Below the pieces are notes generated by a model that was given only the letters and a program-made list of their open reading frames with translations, was not told the DNA's origin and ran no database searches. Made by a program: the position numbers and the translations under genes. Below, piece after piece: positions 48,062 through 56,787 of a stretch of 64,000 nt of DNA. This stretch comes from FEN-299 sp963727765. Lineage in GTDB: Bacteria > Acidobacteriota > Vicinamibacteria > Vicinamibacterales > Fen-181. Each line of letters opens with the position of its first letter. The stretch's first letter is position 1. The stretch lies in NCBI GenBank assembly GCA_963727765.1, contig CAVSGZ010000008.1:620001-684000 (forward strand), given 5' to 3'.

Positions 48062-49000
48062 ATGTCGATTCGACCGGTCAGGAGAATCTCGCAGCCGCTC
48101 ACTGCGCGCGAGGGCGCCGGCGTCAGGCTGCGCCGCGCCTTCGGCTTCGGCGACCCGTCGGAGGTCGATCCGTTCCTCCTCCTCGACGACTTCCGCAGCG
48201 ACAACCCGGACGACTACCGCGCCGGCTTCCCGTGGCATCCGCATCGTGGCATCGAGACGATTACCTACGTGCTGGCCGGGAGCGTCGAGCACGGCGACAG
48301 CCTCGGCAACCGCGGCGTGCTCGACGCGGGCGACGTGCAGTGGATGACGGCCGGCAGCGGCATCGTCCACCAGGAGATGCCGCAGGGCGACCCGCAGGGC
48401 AGGATGCACGGCTTCCAGCTCTGGGCCAATCTGCCGGCCTCGCTCAAGATGACGCGACCCCGCTATCAGGACGTGTCCGGGCGCGACATCCCCGAGGTCG
48501 TCGAGGACGACGGCACGCGCATCCGCGTCGTGTGCGGCAGCTTCGGCGGGAGGATCGGGCCGGTCGAGGGGATTGCCGCCGACCCGCGCTACCTCGATGT
48601 CACCGTGCCTCCCGGTCGCCGGACACGGTTGGCGGTGGACGTCACGCAGAACGCCTTCGCCTACGTGTTCGCCGGGTCGGGCACGTTTCGTGACGCATCG
48701 GCTCCGCGGGGCGTGCGCACCGACCTCATCGAACCGTCCGGCGGTGGGCCGACCGTTGTGGACGATGTCGCCAACCGCTCGCTGGTCCTCTTCGATCGCG
48801 GCGACGAGGTGGTCGTGCAGGCGGGGGAGCAGGGGATCAGGTTCCTGCTCGTGTCAGGCCGCCCAATCCAAGAGCCGATCGCGTGGGCCGGACCCATCGT
48901 CATGAACACCGAGGCCGAACTGCGCGAGGCCTGGCGCGAGCTCGAAGACGGGACGTTCATCAAGGGCAAATCGACCGCTGGCTCAGGGCTCAAGGCTTAG
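48062..49000 (+). CDS. Pirin family protein (cupin)
   Basis: 312 residues. The N-terminal cupin has the metal site in FPWHPHRGIETITYVLAG and SGIVHQEMP. The second cupin follows after residue 170. Pirins bind a single Fe or Ni; some act as quercetinases, others as redox-sensing regulators. The last residues (SGLKA) and the TAG stop are encoded within a 7-bp repeat block. Confidence 0.88.
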   Translation: MSIRPVRRISQPLTAREGAGVRLRRAFGFGDPSEVDPFLLLDDFRSDNPDDYRAGFPWHPHRGIETITYVLAGSVEHGDSLGNRGVLDAGDVQWMTAGSGIVHQEMPQGDPQGRMHGFQLWANLPASLKMTRPRYQDVSGRDIPEVVEDDGTRIRVVCGSFGGRIGPVEGIAADPRYLDVTVPPGRRTRLAVDVTQNAFAYVFAGSGTFRDASAPRGVRTDLIEPSGGGPTVVDDVANRSLVLFDRGDEVVVQAGEQGIRFLLVSGRPIQEPIAWAGPIVMNTEAELREAWRELEDGTFIKGKSTAGSGLKA

Positions 49001-49119
49001 GGCTCAAGTTGCTTCTCGGAGGTTTCCCGCGCCTGAGCCTTGGGCCATGCCCGCCTTCGCGCGAAGCGCTTCGGCGGGTCCGCCGTAGCCTTGGCGGAGG
49101 CGGAAGCCTTGAGCCCTAC
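48981..49119. repeat. 7-bp repeats and dispersed GC palindrome spanning two convergent stops
   Basis: GCTCAGG, GCTCAAG, GCTTAGG, GCTCAAG occupy 48981-49008. A copy of the dispersed element seen at 24691-24776 lies at 49048-49119. TAGGGCTCAAG (48998-49008) and its exact complement CTTGAGCCCTA (49108-49118) form terminal inverted repeats, and each includes the stop codon of one flanking gene (pirin at 48998-49000, methyltransferase at 49116-49118). Confidence 0.8.
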
Positions 49120-49793
49120 CAAACTCCCGGCACCAGTCGGTATCTCACCCGGCGAGCGTAAGCCTGGTATCCGTCCAGCTCGGCGCGGAGCGTGCGGTCT
49201 TCGAGGCCGGTGCGCAGGATCACCACGGCCGAGACGACGGCGGTGACGGCCAGCCCCCGCAGCGACCCGAGCGCCAGCGCTGCCCCCGGCATGTAGATGA
49301 GAGACCCGAGGTAGCCCGGGTGTCTCACGACGCGGTAGGGGCCGACGTCTACGACCTGGTGGCCCCGGTCCCGCTGGATGCGAATCAGTGCTGAGAAGAA
49401 GCGGTTCGCGGCCACCGCCCAGTTGGTCAGCATGCCGCCCGCCGCGACCAGCGCCAGCCCCACGACGTGCCACCAGCCTGCAACCGCCGGGCTCCATCCG
49501 AACCGCCGGTCGAGGCCACAGGTCACGACGAGCACCAGCGGCCCGGCGACGCCGATGATGGCCACCAGTGGCCGGTCCCACCGCTTGGCGTCGGCCGGCG
49601 GCCGCCGTCGCTCGGCCATCAGGTCCGGGTGCCGTCCCATAACGGACGTGGCGACGGCCAGCACGCACGTCATGACCGCCAGGTAGACCCAGGCGACCGG
49701 CCACCGGACCGTTCCCGCGCACAGAAAGAGCAGCGCGCCGTAGGCGACCGTCATGGCGAGCGGCGCGGCTTGGATTCGGCTCGGAGGTTTCAT
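49116..49793 (-). CDS. ICMT-like (isoprenylcysteine carboxyl methyltransferase family) membrane protein
   Basis: 225 residues from ATG 49793; an upstream in-frame ATG at 49847 is less likely. Five or six membrane helices are present. The C-terminal motif VGPYRVVRHPGYLGSLIYMP and the following EDRTLRAELDGYQAYARRVR match the PEMT/ICMT SAM-binding region (RHP and E-x-Y/F). Bacterial members methylate unknown lipids, quinones or thiols. The TAG stop coincides with the end of a dispersed repeat. Confidence 0.8.
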   Translation of the reverse strand: MKPPSRIQAAPLAMTVAYGALLFLCAGTVRWPVAWVYLAVMTCVLAVATSVMGRHPDLMAERRRPPADAKRWDRPLVAIIGVAGPLVLVVTCGLDRRFGWSPAVAGWWHVVGLALVAAGGMLTNWAVAANRFFSALIRIQRDRGHQVVDVGPYRVVRHPGYLGSLIYMPGAALALGSLRGLAVTAVVSAVVILRTGLEDRTLRAELDGYQAYARRVRYRLVPGVW

Positions 49794-49937
49794 CGGGGAA
49801 ATCCTACCAAGTTTCCTGGTTTTCGACTCGGAACGCTCCGGAAACACCCCGACGTCACCGTTGTTTCACACTTCTTCCACACAACTGCTGGCTCGGCCGT
49901 CGTCTTAGGTCTATAGAGACATTTGCCGAGGTCAACC

Positions 49938-51182
49938 ATGAACCGAACCTATCTGGTGATCATCCTGGCTGCGGGCGCCGTCGCGGTCGGCGGTGCCTGG
50001 CATCATTTTCACGCGAGCGCCGACCCCGTGCAGGTGGTGACGACCGAGGTTGCGTCCGGCGACGTCATCCAGACCGTCGCCTGCACCGGCACGCTCGATG
50101 CCGTGACCACCGTCGATGTGGGGTCCCAGGTATCGGGCACGATCAGCAGCATCCCGGTCGACTTCAATTCGATCGTCCGCAAGGACGACGTGCTGGCCAA
50201 GCTCGACACATCGCTCTTCCAGGCTGCGCTGGACCAGTCCCGCGCGAACCTGACGAAATCCGCGGCCGACCTCGGCGTGGCCCAGGCGACGGTGATGGAC
50301 GCGAAGGAGAAGCTCGACCGTTCCAAGGCGCTCGCCGCGCGCCAGCTCATCCCGCAGAGCGACCTGGATACCGCACAGGTGACCTACGATGAGGCCCTCG
50401 CCAGCCTCAAGTCGTCGATGGCGCAGCAGCAGCAGGCGCAGGCCTCGGTCGACCAGGCCAAGGTGGACCTGGACCACACGATCATTCTTTCGCCGATCGA
50501 TGGCATCGTGGTCAACCGGAAGGTGGACGTGGGCCAGACCGTCGCCGCCAGCTTCCAGACGCCGTCGCTGTTCTCGATCGCGGCCGACCTGACCAAGATG
50601 AAGCTGACGGCGGCCGTCGATGAGGCGGACATCGGACACGTGAGTGTCGGGCAGGTGGCGCGCTTCACCGTCGACGCGTTTCCGAGCCAGACCTTCGAGG
50701 GGAAGGTGATCCAGGTCCGGCTGCAGCCCGAGACCGTCCAGAACGTCGTCAGTTACGACACGGTGATCGCCGTTGACAACATGAACCTGCTGCTCAAGCC
50801 CGGGATGACCGCGACGATCGCGGTCGAGGTGGCCCGCCACGAGAACGTCCCGCGCGTCCCTGGCCTGGCCCTGCGCTTCAGGCCCACGCAAGGGGTGCTG
50901 GCCGCGCTGAACGAGCCGACGGTCAAGCCGAACCCGAAGATCCGCCCCTCCGCGCCGCTGACACCGGGGTCCGTCGGAGAGGTCTGGCTAGTGGCCGGCG
51001 GCCGGCTGGAGCCGCGCCTGGTTCACGTGGGCGTGAGCGACGGGCAGTCGTTCGAAGTGCTCGACGGCGTGCCGCTCGGCGCGCGCGTGGCCACGGCCGC
51101 GTGGCTCACGGCGCTCGCGCAGCCGTCCGCCGGGCCGGCGCCTACGCCGCTCGCGCCGCAGCCGACCTACATGCGTCGTTAG
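49938..51182 (+). CDS. HlyD/MacA-like periplasmic adaptor (membrane fusion protein)
   Basis: 414 residues. An N-terminal membrane anchor (YLVIILAAGAVAVGGA) precedes the first half of a biotinyl-lipoyl domain (TVDVGSQVSGTISSIPVDFN), a long helical hairpin (residues about 80-165, with Gln-rich SSMAQQQQAQASVDQAK), the second lipoyl half (LDHTIILSPIDGIVVNRKV), a beta barrel and a C-terminal membrane-proximal domain. It would bridge an inner-membrane ABC or RND pump and an outer-membrane channel, but neither is present here. A Pro-rich tail follows. Confidence 0.85.
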   Translation: MNRTYLVIILAAGAVAVGGAWHHFHASADPVQVVTTEVASGDVIQTVACTGTLDAVTTVDVGSQVSGTISSIPVDFNSIVRKDDVLAKLDTSLFQAALDQSRANLTKSAADLGVAQATVMDAKEKLDRSKALAARQLIPQSDLDTAQVTYDEALASLKSSMAQQQQAQASVDQAKVDLDHTIILSPIDGIVVNRKVDVGQTVAASFQTPSLFSIAADLTKMKLTAAVDEADIGHVSVGQVARFTVDAFPSQTFEGKVIQVRLQPETVQNVVSYDTVIAVDNMNLLLKPGMTATIAVEVARHENVPRVPGLALRFRPTQGVLAALNEPTVKPNPKIRPSAPLTPGSVGEVWLVAGGRLEPRLVHVGVSDGQSFEVLDGVPLGARVATAAWLTALAQPSAGPAPTPLAPQPTYMRR

Positions 51183-51240
51183 GTTTCTTCCGCGTGCAGG
51201 CCGGCTGGCCCCTTGACCCTTGCCGTCGCCTGCAGGCACA

Positions 51241-51621
51241 ATGGCCATCGGGCCGTTCATGAATGGGATTCTGCGACGATCGCTCTGGTGGAAGGGCATC
51301 GTCCTGCTCGCGCTCGTCTCCTTCTCGTCTGGCGCCTGGCTGGCCGTCGTGCACGGGAGCCTGGTGGAGGGTGGAGCGTGCCCGGCGGAGTCCGGTCCTC
51401 GGTCTCCCGACCGCGGGCTGACGATCGGCCGCGACCCCGGCGCGATCGCCCACCACGACTGCCCCATCTGCCAGTGGTTGAGGTCTCTCCGGTCGATGAC
51501 CGGCGACACGCCGCCGGTGCTGGCCGCGATAGCTCCGGCTGAACTTGTCTTCCCGGCTCCGATCGATCACGAAGGTCGCCTCGCACTCGTCGAGCTTCCG
51601 GCCCGCTCTCCTCCCGCGTAG
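51241..51621 (+). CDS. Small membrane protein with DCPICQ motif (DUF2946-like)
   Basis: 126 residues from ATG 51241. One N-terminal membrane segment (LWWKGIVLLALVSFSSGAWL) is followed by a periplasmic stretch with AHHDCPICQWLRSL. A single helix plus a His/CxxC cluster is the pattern of DUF2946-like proteins that often neighbour metal-related TonB receptors. The gene lies between the HlyD adaptor and the TonB receptor on the same strand. A metal-handling role is inferred, not shown. The start is uncertain (ATG 51259 also in frame). Confidence 0.5.
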   Translation: MAIGPFMNGILRRSLWWKGIVLLALVSFSSGAWLAVVHGSLVEGGACPAESGPRSPDRGLTIGRDPGAIAHHDCPICQWLRSLRSMTGDTPPVLAAIAPAELVFPAPIDHEGRLALVELPARSPPA

Positions 51622-51754
51622 CGCGTGTTCCGCCTGCACGATCACAGCTGTCGGCAGTCGTCGGGGCCTGCCGCCCCGGCGAACGTGCTCGGAGACATAC
51701 GCGGTTTCGTCACCGCGCAGGCGCGAGGCTTGCGACGGGTCGGGGAGAGTCATG

Positions 51755-54373
51755 ATGCAGATCGATCAGGGGTTTCGTCGGTTTAGGCTCCGAATGGCGG
51801 GAGCCGTAGTGGTCGTGCTGGCAGTCGCGGGGGCGGCGACGCCGCGTCTGTCGGCGCAGGGCCTGGGCGGCGTGGGGACGATCGAGGGGACCGTCAAGGA
51901 CCCGAGCGGGGCGGTGGTCGTCAAGGCCACGGTGATCATCCTGAACCCGATCACCGACTTCACGCGCACGGCCGACACAGACGGGCGCGGCCACTTCGTT
52001 TTTCGCAACCTCCCGCTGAATCCCTATCACCTCGTGGCGACGGCGCCAGGGTTCCAGACGTCCGAGCGGGACATCGAGGTGCGATCGTCGGTGCCGATTG
52101 AACTCGCGATCGCGTTCAAGATCGCCGGTACCAGCGAAACCGTGAACGTGTCGGCCGCTGCCGGCATGGTCGAGAGCACCCCGACGGCGCACACCGACCT
52201 CGACCAGAAGCAGTTGGAGCGGCTGCCGATCTCGGCCGACTCGTCGGGTTTGAGCTCGGCGATCACGCTCGCCGCGCCCGGCGTGGTGGCCGACTCGAAC
52301 GGGTTCTTCCATCCGCTGGGGGACCACGCGCAAACGCAGTTCTCGATCGACAACCAGCCCGTGACCGACCAGCAGAGCCGGACGTACTCCAACCAGATCT
52401 CGCTCGACGCCATCCAGTCGATGGAGGTGATGACGGGCGTGCCGCCCGCGGAGTTCGGCGACAAGGACAGCCTCGTCGTCCGCGTCATCACCAAGTCCGG
52501 CCTCAACCAGGGCAAGCCGTCCGGCAGCGCGCTCTTCGGTGTCAGCTCGTTCGGCACGTCGCAGGGGGAGTTCAGCGTCGGCGTCGGGAACGACCACTAC
52601 GGGAACTTTCTGACGGTCAGCGGCCTCCGGGGCAATCGATTCCTCGATTCCCCCGAGTTCAGCCCGCTTCACGACACCGGCGACTCGGTGACCGTGTTCG
52701 ACCGCGCCGACTACCGTCCGAACGACCGCGACGCCTTCCACCTGAACGTGTCGGTCGCACGCTCGGCCTTCCAGGTGCCGAACGCCTACGACCAGGAGGC
52801 AGCGGGGCAGGACCAGCGCCAGCGTATCGTGACCTTCAACGTCGCGCCCGGGTGGACGCGGGTCATCAACCCGACGCTGCTGCTGTCGGCCAACGCCTAC
52901 GTGCGCCACGACGGCGTGACCTACTCGCCGAGCGCGAATCCCTTCGCGGATCTGCCGGCCACGATCTCGCAGGAGCGGACCCTGACCAACTACGGCGCGA
53001 AAGTCGATGTGTCGTATTTCAAGGGGCGGCACAACGCGAAGGTCGGGGCCCAGGTGAGCTTCACGTCTCTGCACGAGCACTTCCAGCTCGGGATTACCGA
53101 TCCCTCGTTCAACGCGCCTTGCGCGGACTCGAGCGGGACGCCGGTGCCGGACGCGCCCGCCACGGTTCCATCTGGATGCCAGGCTGCGGACCTGTTTCCG
53201 AACTCCGCGTACCTGCCGGGCGTGGCCGGGTTCGACCTGACGCGGGGCGGTTCGCTATTCACCTTCCACGGCAGCGCGCTCATCAAGCAGCAGGCCGCCT
53301 ACGCCCAGGACTCGATCACGGCCGGCAAGGCGACCGTCATGCTGGGCGTCCGCTTCGACCGCTACGACGGCCTGACCACGGCGACTTCACTCCAGCCGCG
53401 TGTTGGCCTGTCTTACCTGGTTGGGACAGGAACCGTGCTCCGGGCCTCCTACGGCCGGACGATGGAGACGCCGTACAACGAGAACCTCGTGCTCTCGAGC
53501 TCGACCGGCAGCGGTGGCCTGGCGCAGAACAGCTTCGGCGCCACGGTGGACCAGCCACTCCAGCCCGGCCGGCGGGACCAGGGGGAGGTCGGCGTCCAGC
53601 ATTCGTTCGGGCGATGGGCCGTCGTCGACGTCGACTATTTCTACAAGAGGACGGTGAACGCCTACGACTTCGACACGCTGTTCAACACCCCGATCGTCTT
53701 CCCGATCTCCTGGGCGAAGTCGCAGGTCGACGGGCTGTCGGCGCGGATCAACCTGGTCAAGCACCGAGGTTTCAGCGCCTTCACGGTGCTCGGGCACAAC
53801 CGGGCGCGGTTCTTCGACCCCGAGAACGGCGGGATTCTCTTCAACTCGCCCCTGCCGACCGGGGTGTTCCGAATCGACCACGATCAGGTCTTCCAGCAGA
53901 CGACGAACCTGCTCTACCAGGCGCCGGGACGCCTCGGGGCGTGGGCCGAGCTGACGTGGCGGTACGATTCGGGGCTGGTGGCCGGTTCGGTGCCCGACTA
54001 CACGACGGCGCTGACACTGACGCCGGACCAGCAGGCCGCCATCGGCCTTTACTGCGGCAGCACGTTCGCCACGCCGACGCAGGGGCTGACCAGTTGCAGT
54101 TCGCCGCAGTTCGGCGCGACGCGCCTGGTGATCCCGGCGGCGGGGACCGAGAACGACGACACGAACCCGCCTCGGATTGCGCCGCGGCATCTCTTCGACA
54201 TCGGCATGGGGTTCGACAGCCTTGTGCGCACCGCCGGCGGCCACCTGAGCGTGCGCCTGAGCGTCTTGAACGTGACCAACAAGGAGGCCCTCTACAACTT
54301 CCTGTCAACGTTCAGCGGCACCCATTTCGTGGCGCCGCGCACACTCCAGGTACAGGTCAAGTGGACGTTCTGA
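51755..54373 (+). CDS. TonB-dependent receptor with N-terminal carboxypeptidase-regulatory-like domain
   Basis: 872 residues from ATG 51755 (seven bases after GGAG; ATG 51752 is an alternative). A signal peptide ends at LSAQG. A CarboxypepD_reg-like beta domain (GTIEGTVKDPSGAVVVKATV, HFVFRNLPLNPYHL) is followed by the plug (FSIDNQPVTDQQSR, SMEVMTGVPPAEFGDK) and a beta barrel of about 600 residues ending in the aromatic FVAPRTLQVQVKWTF. It lacks an obvious TonB box near the N-terminus. Ligand unknown; the DUF2946-like neighbour hints at a metal complex. An 8-bp repeat block follows the TGA. Confidence 0.88.
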   Translation: MQIDQGFRRFRLRMAGAVVVVLAVAGAATPRLSAQGLGGVGTIEGTVKDPSGAVVVKATVIILNPITDFTRTADTDGRGHFVFRNLPLNPYHLVATAPGFQTSERDIEVRSSVPIELAIAFKIAGTSETVNVSAAAGMVESTPTAHTDLDQKQLERLPISADSSGLSSAITLAAPGVVADSNGFFHPLGDHAQTQFSIDNQPVTDQQSRTYSNQISLDAIQSMEVMTGVPPAEFGDKDSLVVRVITKSGLNQGKPSGSALFGVSSFGTSQGEFSVGVGNDHYGNFLTVSGLRGNRFLDSPEFSPLHDTGDSVTVFDRADYRPNDRDAFHLNVSVARSAFQVPNAYDQEAAGQDQRQRIVTFNVAPGWTRVINPTLLLSANAYVRHDGVTYSPSANPFADLPATISQERTLTNYGAKVDVSYFKGRHNAKVGAQVSFTSLHEHFQLGITDPSFNAPCADSSGTPVPDAPATVPSGCQAADLFPNSAYLPGVAGFDLTRGGSLFTFHGSALIKQQAAYAQDSITAGKATVMLGVRFDRYDGLTTATSLQPRVGLSYLVGTGTVLRASYGRTMETPYNENLVLSSSTGSGGLAQNSFGATVDQPLQPGRRDQGEVGVQHSFGRWAVVDVDYFYKRTVNAYDFDTLFNTPIVFPISWAKSQVDGLSARINLVKHRGFSAFTVLGHNRARFFDPENGGILFNSPLPTGVFRIDHDQVFQQTTNLLYQAPGRLGAWAELTWRYDSGLVAGSVPDYTTALTLTPDQQAAIGLYCGSTFATPTQGLTSCSSPQFGATRLVIPAAGTENDDTNPPRIAPRHLFDIGMGFDSLVRTAGGHLSVRLSVLNVTNKEALYNFLSTFSGTHFVAPRTLQVQVKWTF

Positions 54374-54444
54374 CAGAATCTTGCGATCGCGCGATGGAAC
54401 AATCGTGCGACCTGACGATCTGAAGATCGCCACATCGCACGATC
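54374..54444. repeat. 8-bp repeat block immediately after the TonB-receptor stop codon
   Basis: Starting at the first base after TGA, 8-mers run CAGAATCT, TGCGATCG, CGCGATGG, AACAATCG, TGCGACCT, GACGATCT, GAAGATCG, CCACATCG, CACGATCT (54374-54445). They are versions of the unit at 1017-1141 and 7211-7285. The middle units change strand sense, so a weak fold-back is possible. Confidence 0.75.
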
Positions 54445-54547
54445 TCCCCCTCGCGAGTGCCGCCGCACGCCTGATTCGCAGTAAGCTATGGGGTCCCGAT
54501 CGCCAGCCGGCCCCCGCCGACGGTCCCACCTCGCGAGGATGGCGCGC

Positions 54548-55318
54548 ATGAAGCAGAACTTCCACATCGGCATCATGGGGAACCTGTTCTCGGGCAAGAC
54601 GACGCTGATGCTCGCCCTGGCCCGGGACCCGTACAAGGCGGAGCTCGAAGCGCTGCTCGGTGGCGCAGAGCTGCACGCCTTCTCGGAGCGCGTCGACAAG
54701 GGGTCGCTCATCGACGAGTGCCTGGCGCTCTTCTACCGCGACCGCGTGGCGAACATCTTCCCGACCGAGCTGGCGTTCCTCCACATGCGCACGCTGCAGC
54801 AGCGTGAGATCCGCCACCTCATGACGAGGGAGAGCGCGCGGGGGGTGATCATCCTCGAGGATCGGCCCTTCCTCGACGGCCCCGAGGTGTTCGTCAAGCG
54901 GATGATCGACTCGGGCGAGATGCCGGCGGCGCACGCCTCGCTCTATCGCACGCTGTTCCACCAGACCTTGCGCAACGAGCACATCCGGCTGCCCGACTTG
55001 ACGGTGTACCTCCGGACCGAGCCGGACGTGCTCGAACACCGGCGCGCGAAACGGGCAGCCGAGGGCGACGCCTACGCGGAGACGATCACGGCCGAGTACC
55101 TGCGCGAGATCCACGAAAGCTACGAGGCCGTGGCGGCCGTCTGGAAGCGGACGCTGCTCAGCTACCAGGAGCACGCGATCGTTCCGCCCGACGCCGACCT
55201 GATGACGTTGCCGGCCGAGATCGACATGAACGAACACCCCGACTACGTGCACGTGGCGGCGGGCACCATCCGCGAGAAGGTGCGGCGGATGATCGCCTCG
55301 CGCCGGCAGGGGACGTAA
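54548..55318 (+). CDS. Deoxynucleoside kinase family protein
   Basis: 256 residues from ATG 54548. The P-loop is HIGIMGNLFSGKTTLMLAL (G-x4-G-K-T). Other family segments are FSERVDKGSLI, the DRPF motif in VIILEDRPFLDGPEVF in place of ERS, PDLTVYLRTEPDVLEHRRAK (lid arginines) and the Glu-rich C-terminal helix. These enzymes phosphorylate deoxynucleosides in salvage. Specificity cannot be read from the sequence. It is preceded by the 8-bp repeat block and stands alone. Confidence 0.82.
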   Translation: MKQNFHIGIMGNLFSGKTTLMLALARDPYKAELEALLGGAELHAFSERVDKGSLIDECLALFYRDRVANIFPTELAFLHMRTLQQREIRHLMTRESARGVIILEDRPFLDGPEVFVKRMIDSGEMPAAHASLYRTLFHQTLRNEHIRLPDLTVYLRTEPDVLEHRRAKRAAEGDAYAETITAEYLREIHESYEAVAAVWKRTLLSYQEHAIVPPDADLMTLPAEIDMNEHPDYVHVAAGTIREKVRRMIASRRQGT

Positions 55319-55344
55319 GGCCCATCGGCCTGATCGATCTCCGG

Positions 55345-56181
55345 CTACCACCGGGCGGCCCGGTTCAGGGCCGCCAGGCTCCCGCTGGCAGATTCCCGGC
55401 CTGGCGCGCGGTCGCGTCCCCAGGTGTAGTAGAGCCCACAGTAGCCGACGGCGTGCGATTCGCCGGAGACGGTGTGGCCGGCCATGAACAGCAGGCTCAG
55501 GCCACCGTGGAGGGTGTAGTACCCACCGACGTCGGTGAGCGTCGTATGGCGCGCGCCGACCGCCTGCGCGTTCTGGTGGTACACCTCGGTGCCGAGAATC
55601 AGCCGACTGGTGATCTGCCGCTGCACCAGCCAGCCGGCGAAGAGCGAATCCTTCATCCCGGGCCCATGGTTGATCTGGTAGCCGACGCCACCATAGGTCG
55701 TCCAGGGCCCGCGGCTCTTTTGCAGCCAGAGGGGCAGCCGGGCCCAGAGACGGCCATTGCCGAGCCCGAGCCGGCTGTTGCCGGTTGGGAGTTCGACCTG
55801 CGGGAAGACGCCGATCTGCGGGCGCGTGTCTGTCTCGCTGACGAACCGGTACTTCACGCCGAGTTCAATGTCGCCAAGGCCCCAGGCCCGGCCGGGGGTG
55901 ACGTAGGCCGCGGGGACGACTAGGTGAAGCTGCAGGTTGGGCGCGGCGCCGACGTTGAACTCGAAGGCGGGGACGGCATAGGCGCTCCCGCCCGGGCCGC
56001 CGTCGACTGTGCCGAACAGGTAGGCTTCGTAATGATGCCGGTCCACCGGTTCGGGGTCGTCGGTCAGGAATGGCGGGCCGGCCGACGCGGTCGCTGCGCA
56101 AGACGCCGCCAGCGCCACCGCGACGAGACATGACCCTGCAGCGCGCTTCGCGTCGATCCCGCGCCGTCGGTCGTCCGGCAT
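55345..56181 (-). CDS. Probable outer-membrane beta-barrel protein
   Basis: 278 residues from ATG 56181, although no clear ribosome binding site precedes it. A signal peptide ends near ATASAGPPF. The mature region begins FLTDDPEPVDRHHYEAYLFG and shows regular beta alternation (LQLHLVVPAAYVTPG, LGVKYRFVSETDTRP, GTEVYHQNAQAVG), ending in aromatic strands. This resembles the MetA/phenol-degradation-type porin-like family. Transport substrate is unknown. It converges on the deoxynucleoside kinase gene with 26 bases between the stops. Confidence 0.65.
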   Translation of the reverse strand: MPDDRRRGIDAKRAAGSCLVAVALAASCAATASAGPPFLTDDPEPVDRHHYEAYLFGTVDGGPGGSAYAVPAFEFNVGAAPNLQLHLVVPAAYVTPGRAWGLGDIELGVKYRFVSETDTRPQIGVFPQVELPTGNSRLGLGNGRLWARLPLWLQKSRGPWTTYGGVGYQINHGPGMKDSLFAGWLVQRQITSRLILGTEVYHQNAQAVGARHTTLTDVGGYYTLHGGLSLLFMAGHTVSGESHAVGYCGLYYTWGRDRAPGRESASGSLAALNRAARW

Positions 56182-56284
56182 GCGGGGGAGTATACGCTGG
56201 CCCGGCCGCGGCCGGTGCCGGCCACGCCAGGTCTCCAGGCTGCGGCCGCGTGCGCTATGCTGGCGGCAGAGCCGGGAGGCATGG

Positions 56285-56674
56285 ATGCAGCTCAAGTTCA
56301 TCAGCCTAATGGTCGAGGATCAAGATCGAGCGCTCGAGTTCTATACGTCGGTCGTGGGGTTTCGGAAGATGGCGGATATCCCCATGGGTGGGTTTCGCTG
56401 GCTGACGGTGACCTCGCCCGACGGGATCGCCGGTGTCGAGCTCGTGCTCGAGCCGACCGCGCTTCCGCCCGCGCGCACCTACCAGAAGGCGCTCTATGAC
56501 GCGGGCATCCCGGCGCTGTCGCTTGTCACGCGCGACATCGCCGCTGATTTCGCGTGCCTGATCGCGCGAGGCGTCAAGTTCCGCGGCGAGCCGACCGACC
56601 AGGGGCTCATCACGGCCGTCGCCTTCGAGGATACGTGCGGAAACCTGGTCTACCTGGTGCAGCCGAAGGCGTGA
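56285..56674 (+). CDS. VOC (glyoxalase/bleomycin-resistance) superfamily protein
   Basis: 129 residues from ATG 56285 with GGGAGG just upstream. The two beta-alpha-beta-beta-beta modules begin KFISLMVEDQDRALEFYTSVVGF and ALSLVTRDIAADFACLIARGVKF, and the terminal strand is FEDTCGNLVYLVQP. The usual first metal His is replaced in LMVEDQ, so metal binding is doubtful. Similar to PhnB/YaeR-like uncharacterised members. It is followed 37 bases later by the tRNA on the other strand. Confidence 0.8.
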   Translation: MQLKFISLMVEDQDRALEFYTSVVGFRKMADIPMGGFRWLTVTSPDGIAGVELVLEPTALPPARTYQKALYDAGIPALSLVTRDIAADFACLIARGVKFRGEPTDQGLITAVAFEDTCGNLVYLVQPKA

Positions 56675-56710
56675 CCAGGAACGCTCGGCCAGGCTCGAAT
56701 GAGGGAGGAT

Positions 56711-56787
56711 TGGTCGGGGCGCCGGGATTCGGACCCGGGACCTCCTGCGCCCAAGGCAGGCGCGCTACCAGGCTGCGCTACGCCCCG
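56711..56787 (-). tRNA. tRNA-Pro (anticodon TGG), CCA encoded
   Basis: On the minus strand: acceptor CGGGGCG (56787-56781), D arm, anticodon stem CCTGC/GCAGG around the loop CTTGGGC (anticodon TGG), a 5-base variable region, T arm CCGGG with TCCGAATC loop, acceptor CGCCCCG, discriminator A and encoded CCA (56713-56711). All stems pair. The stop codon of the next gene lies inside the first ten bases. Confidence 0.95.
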
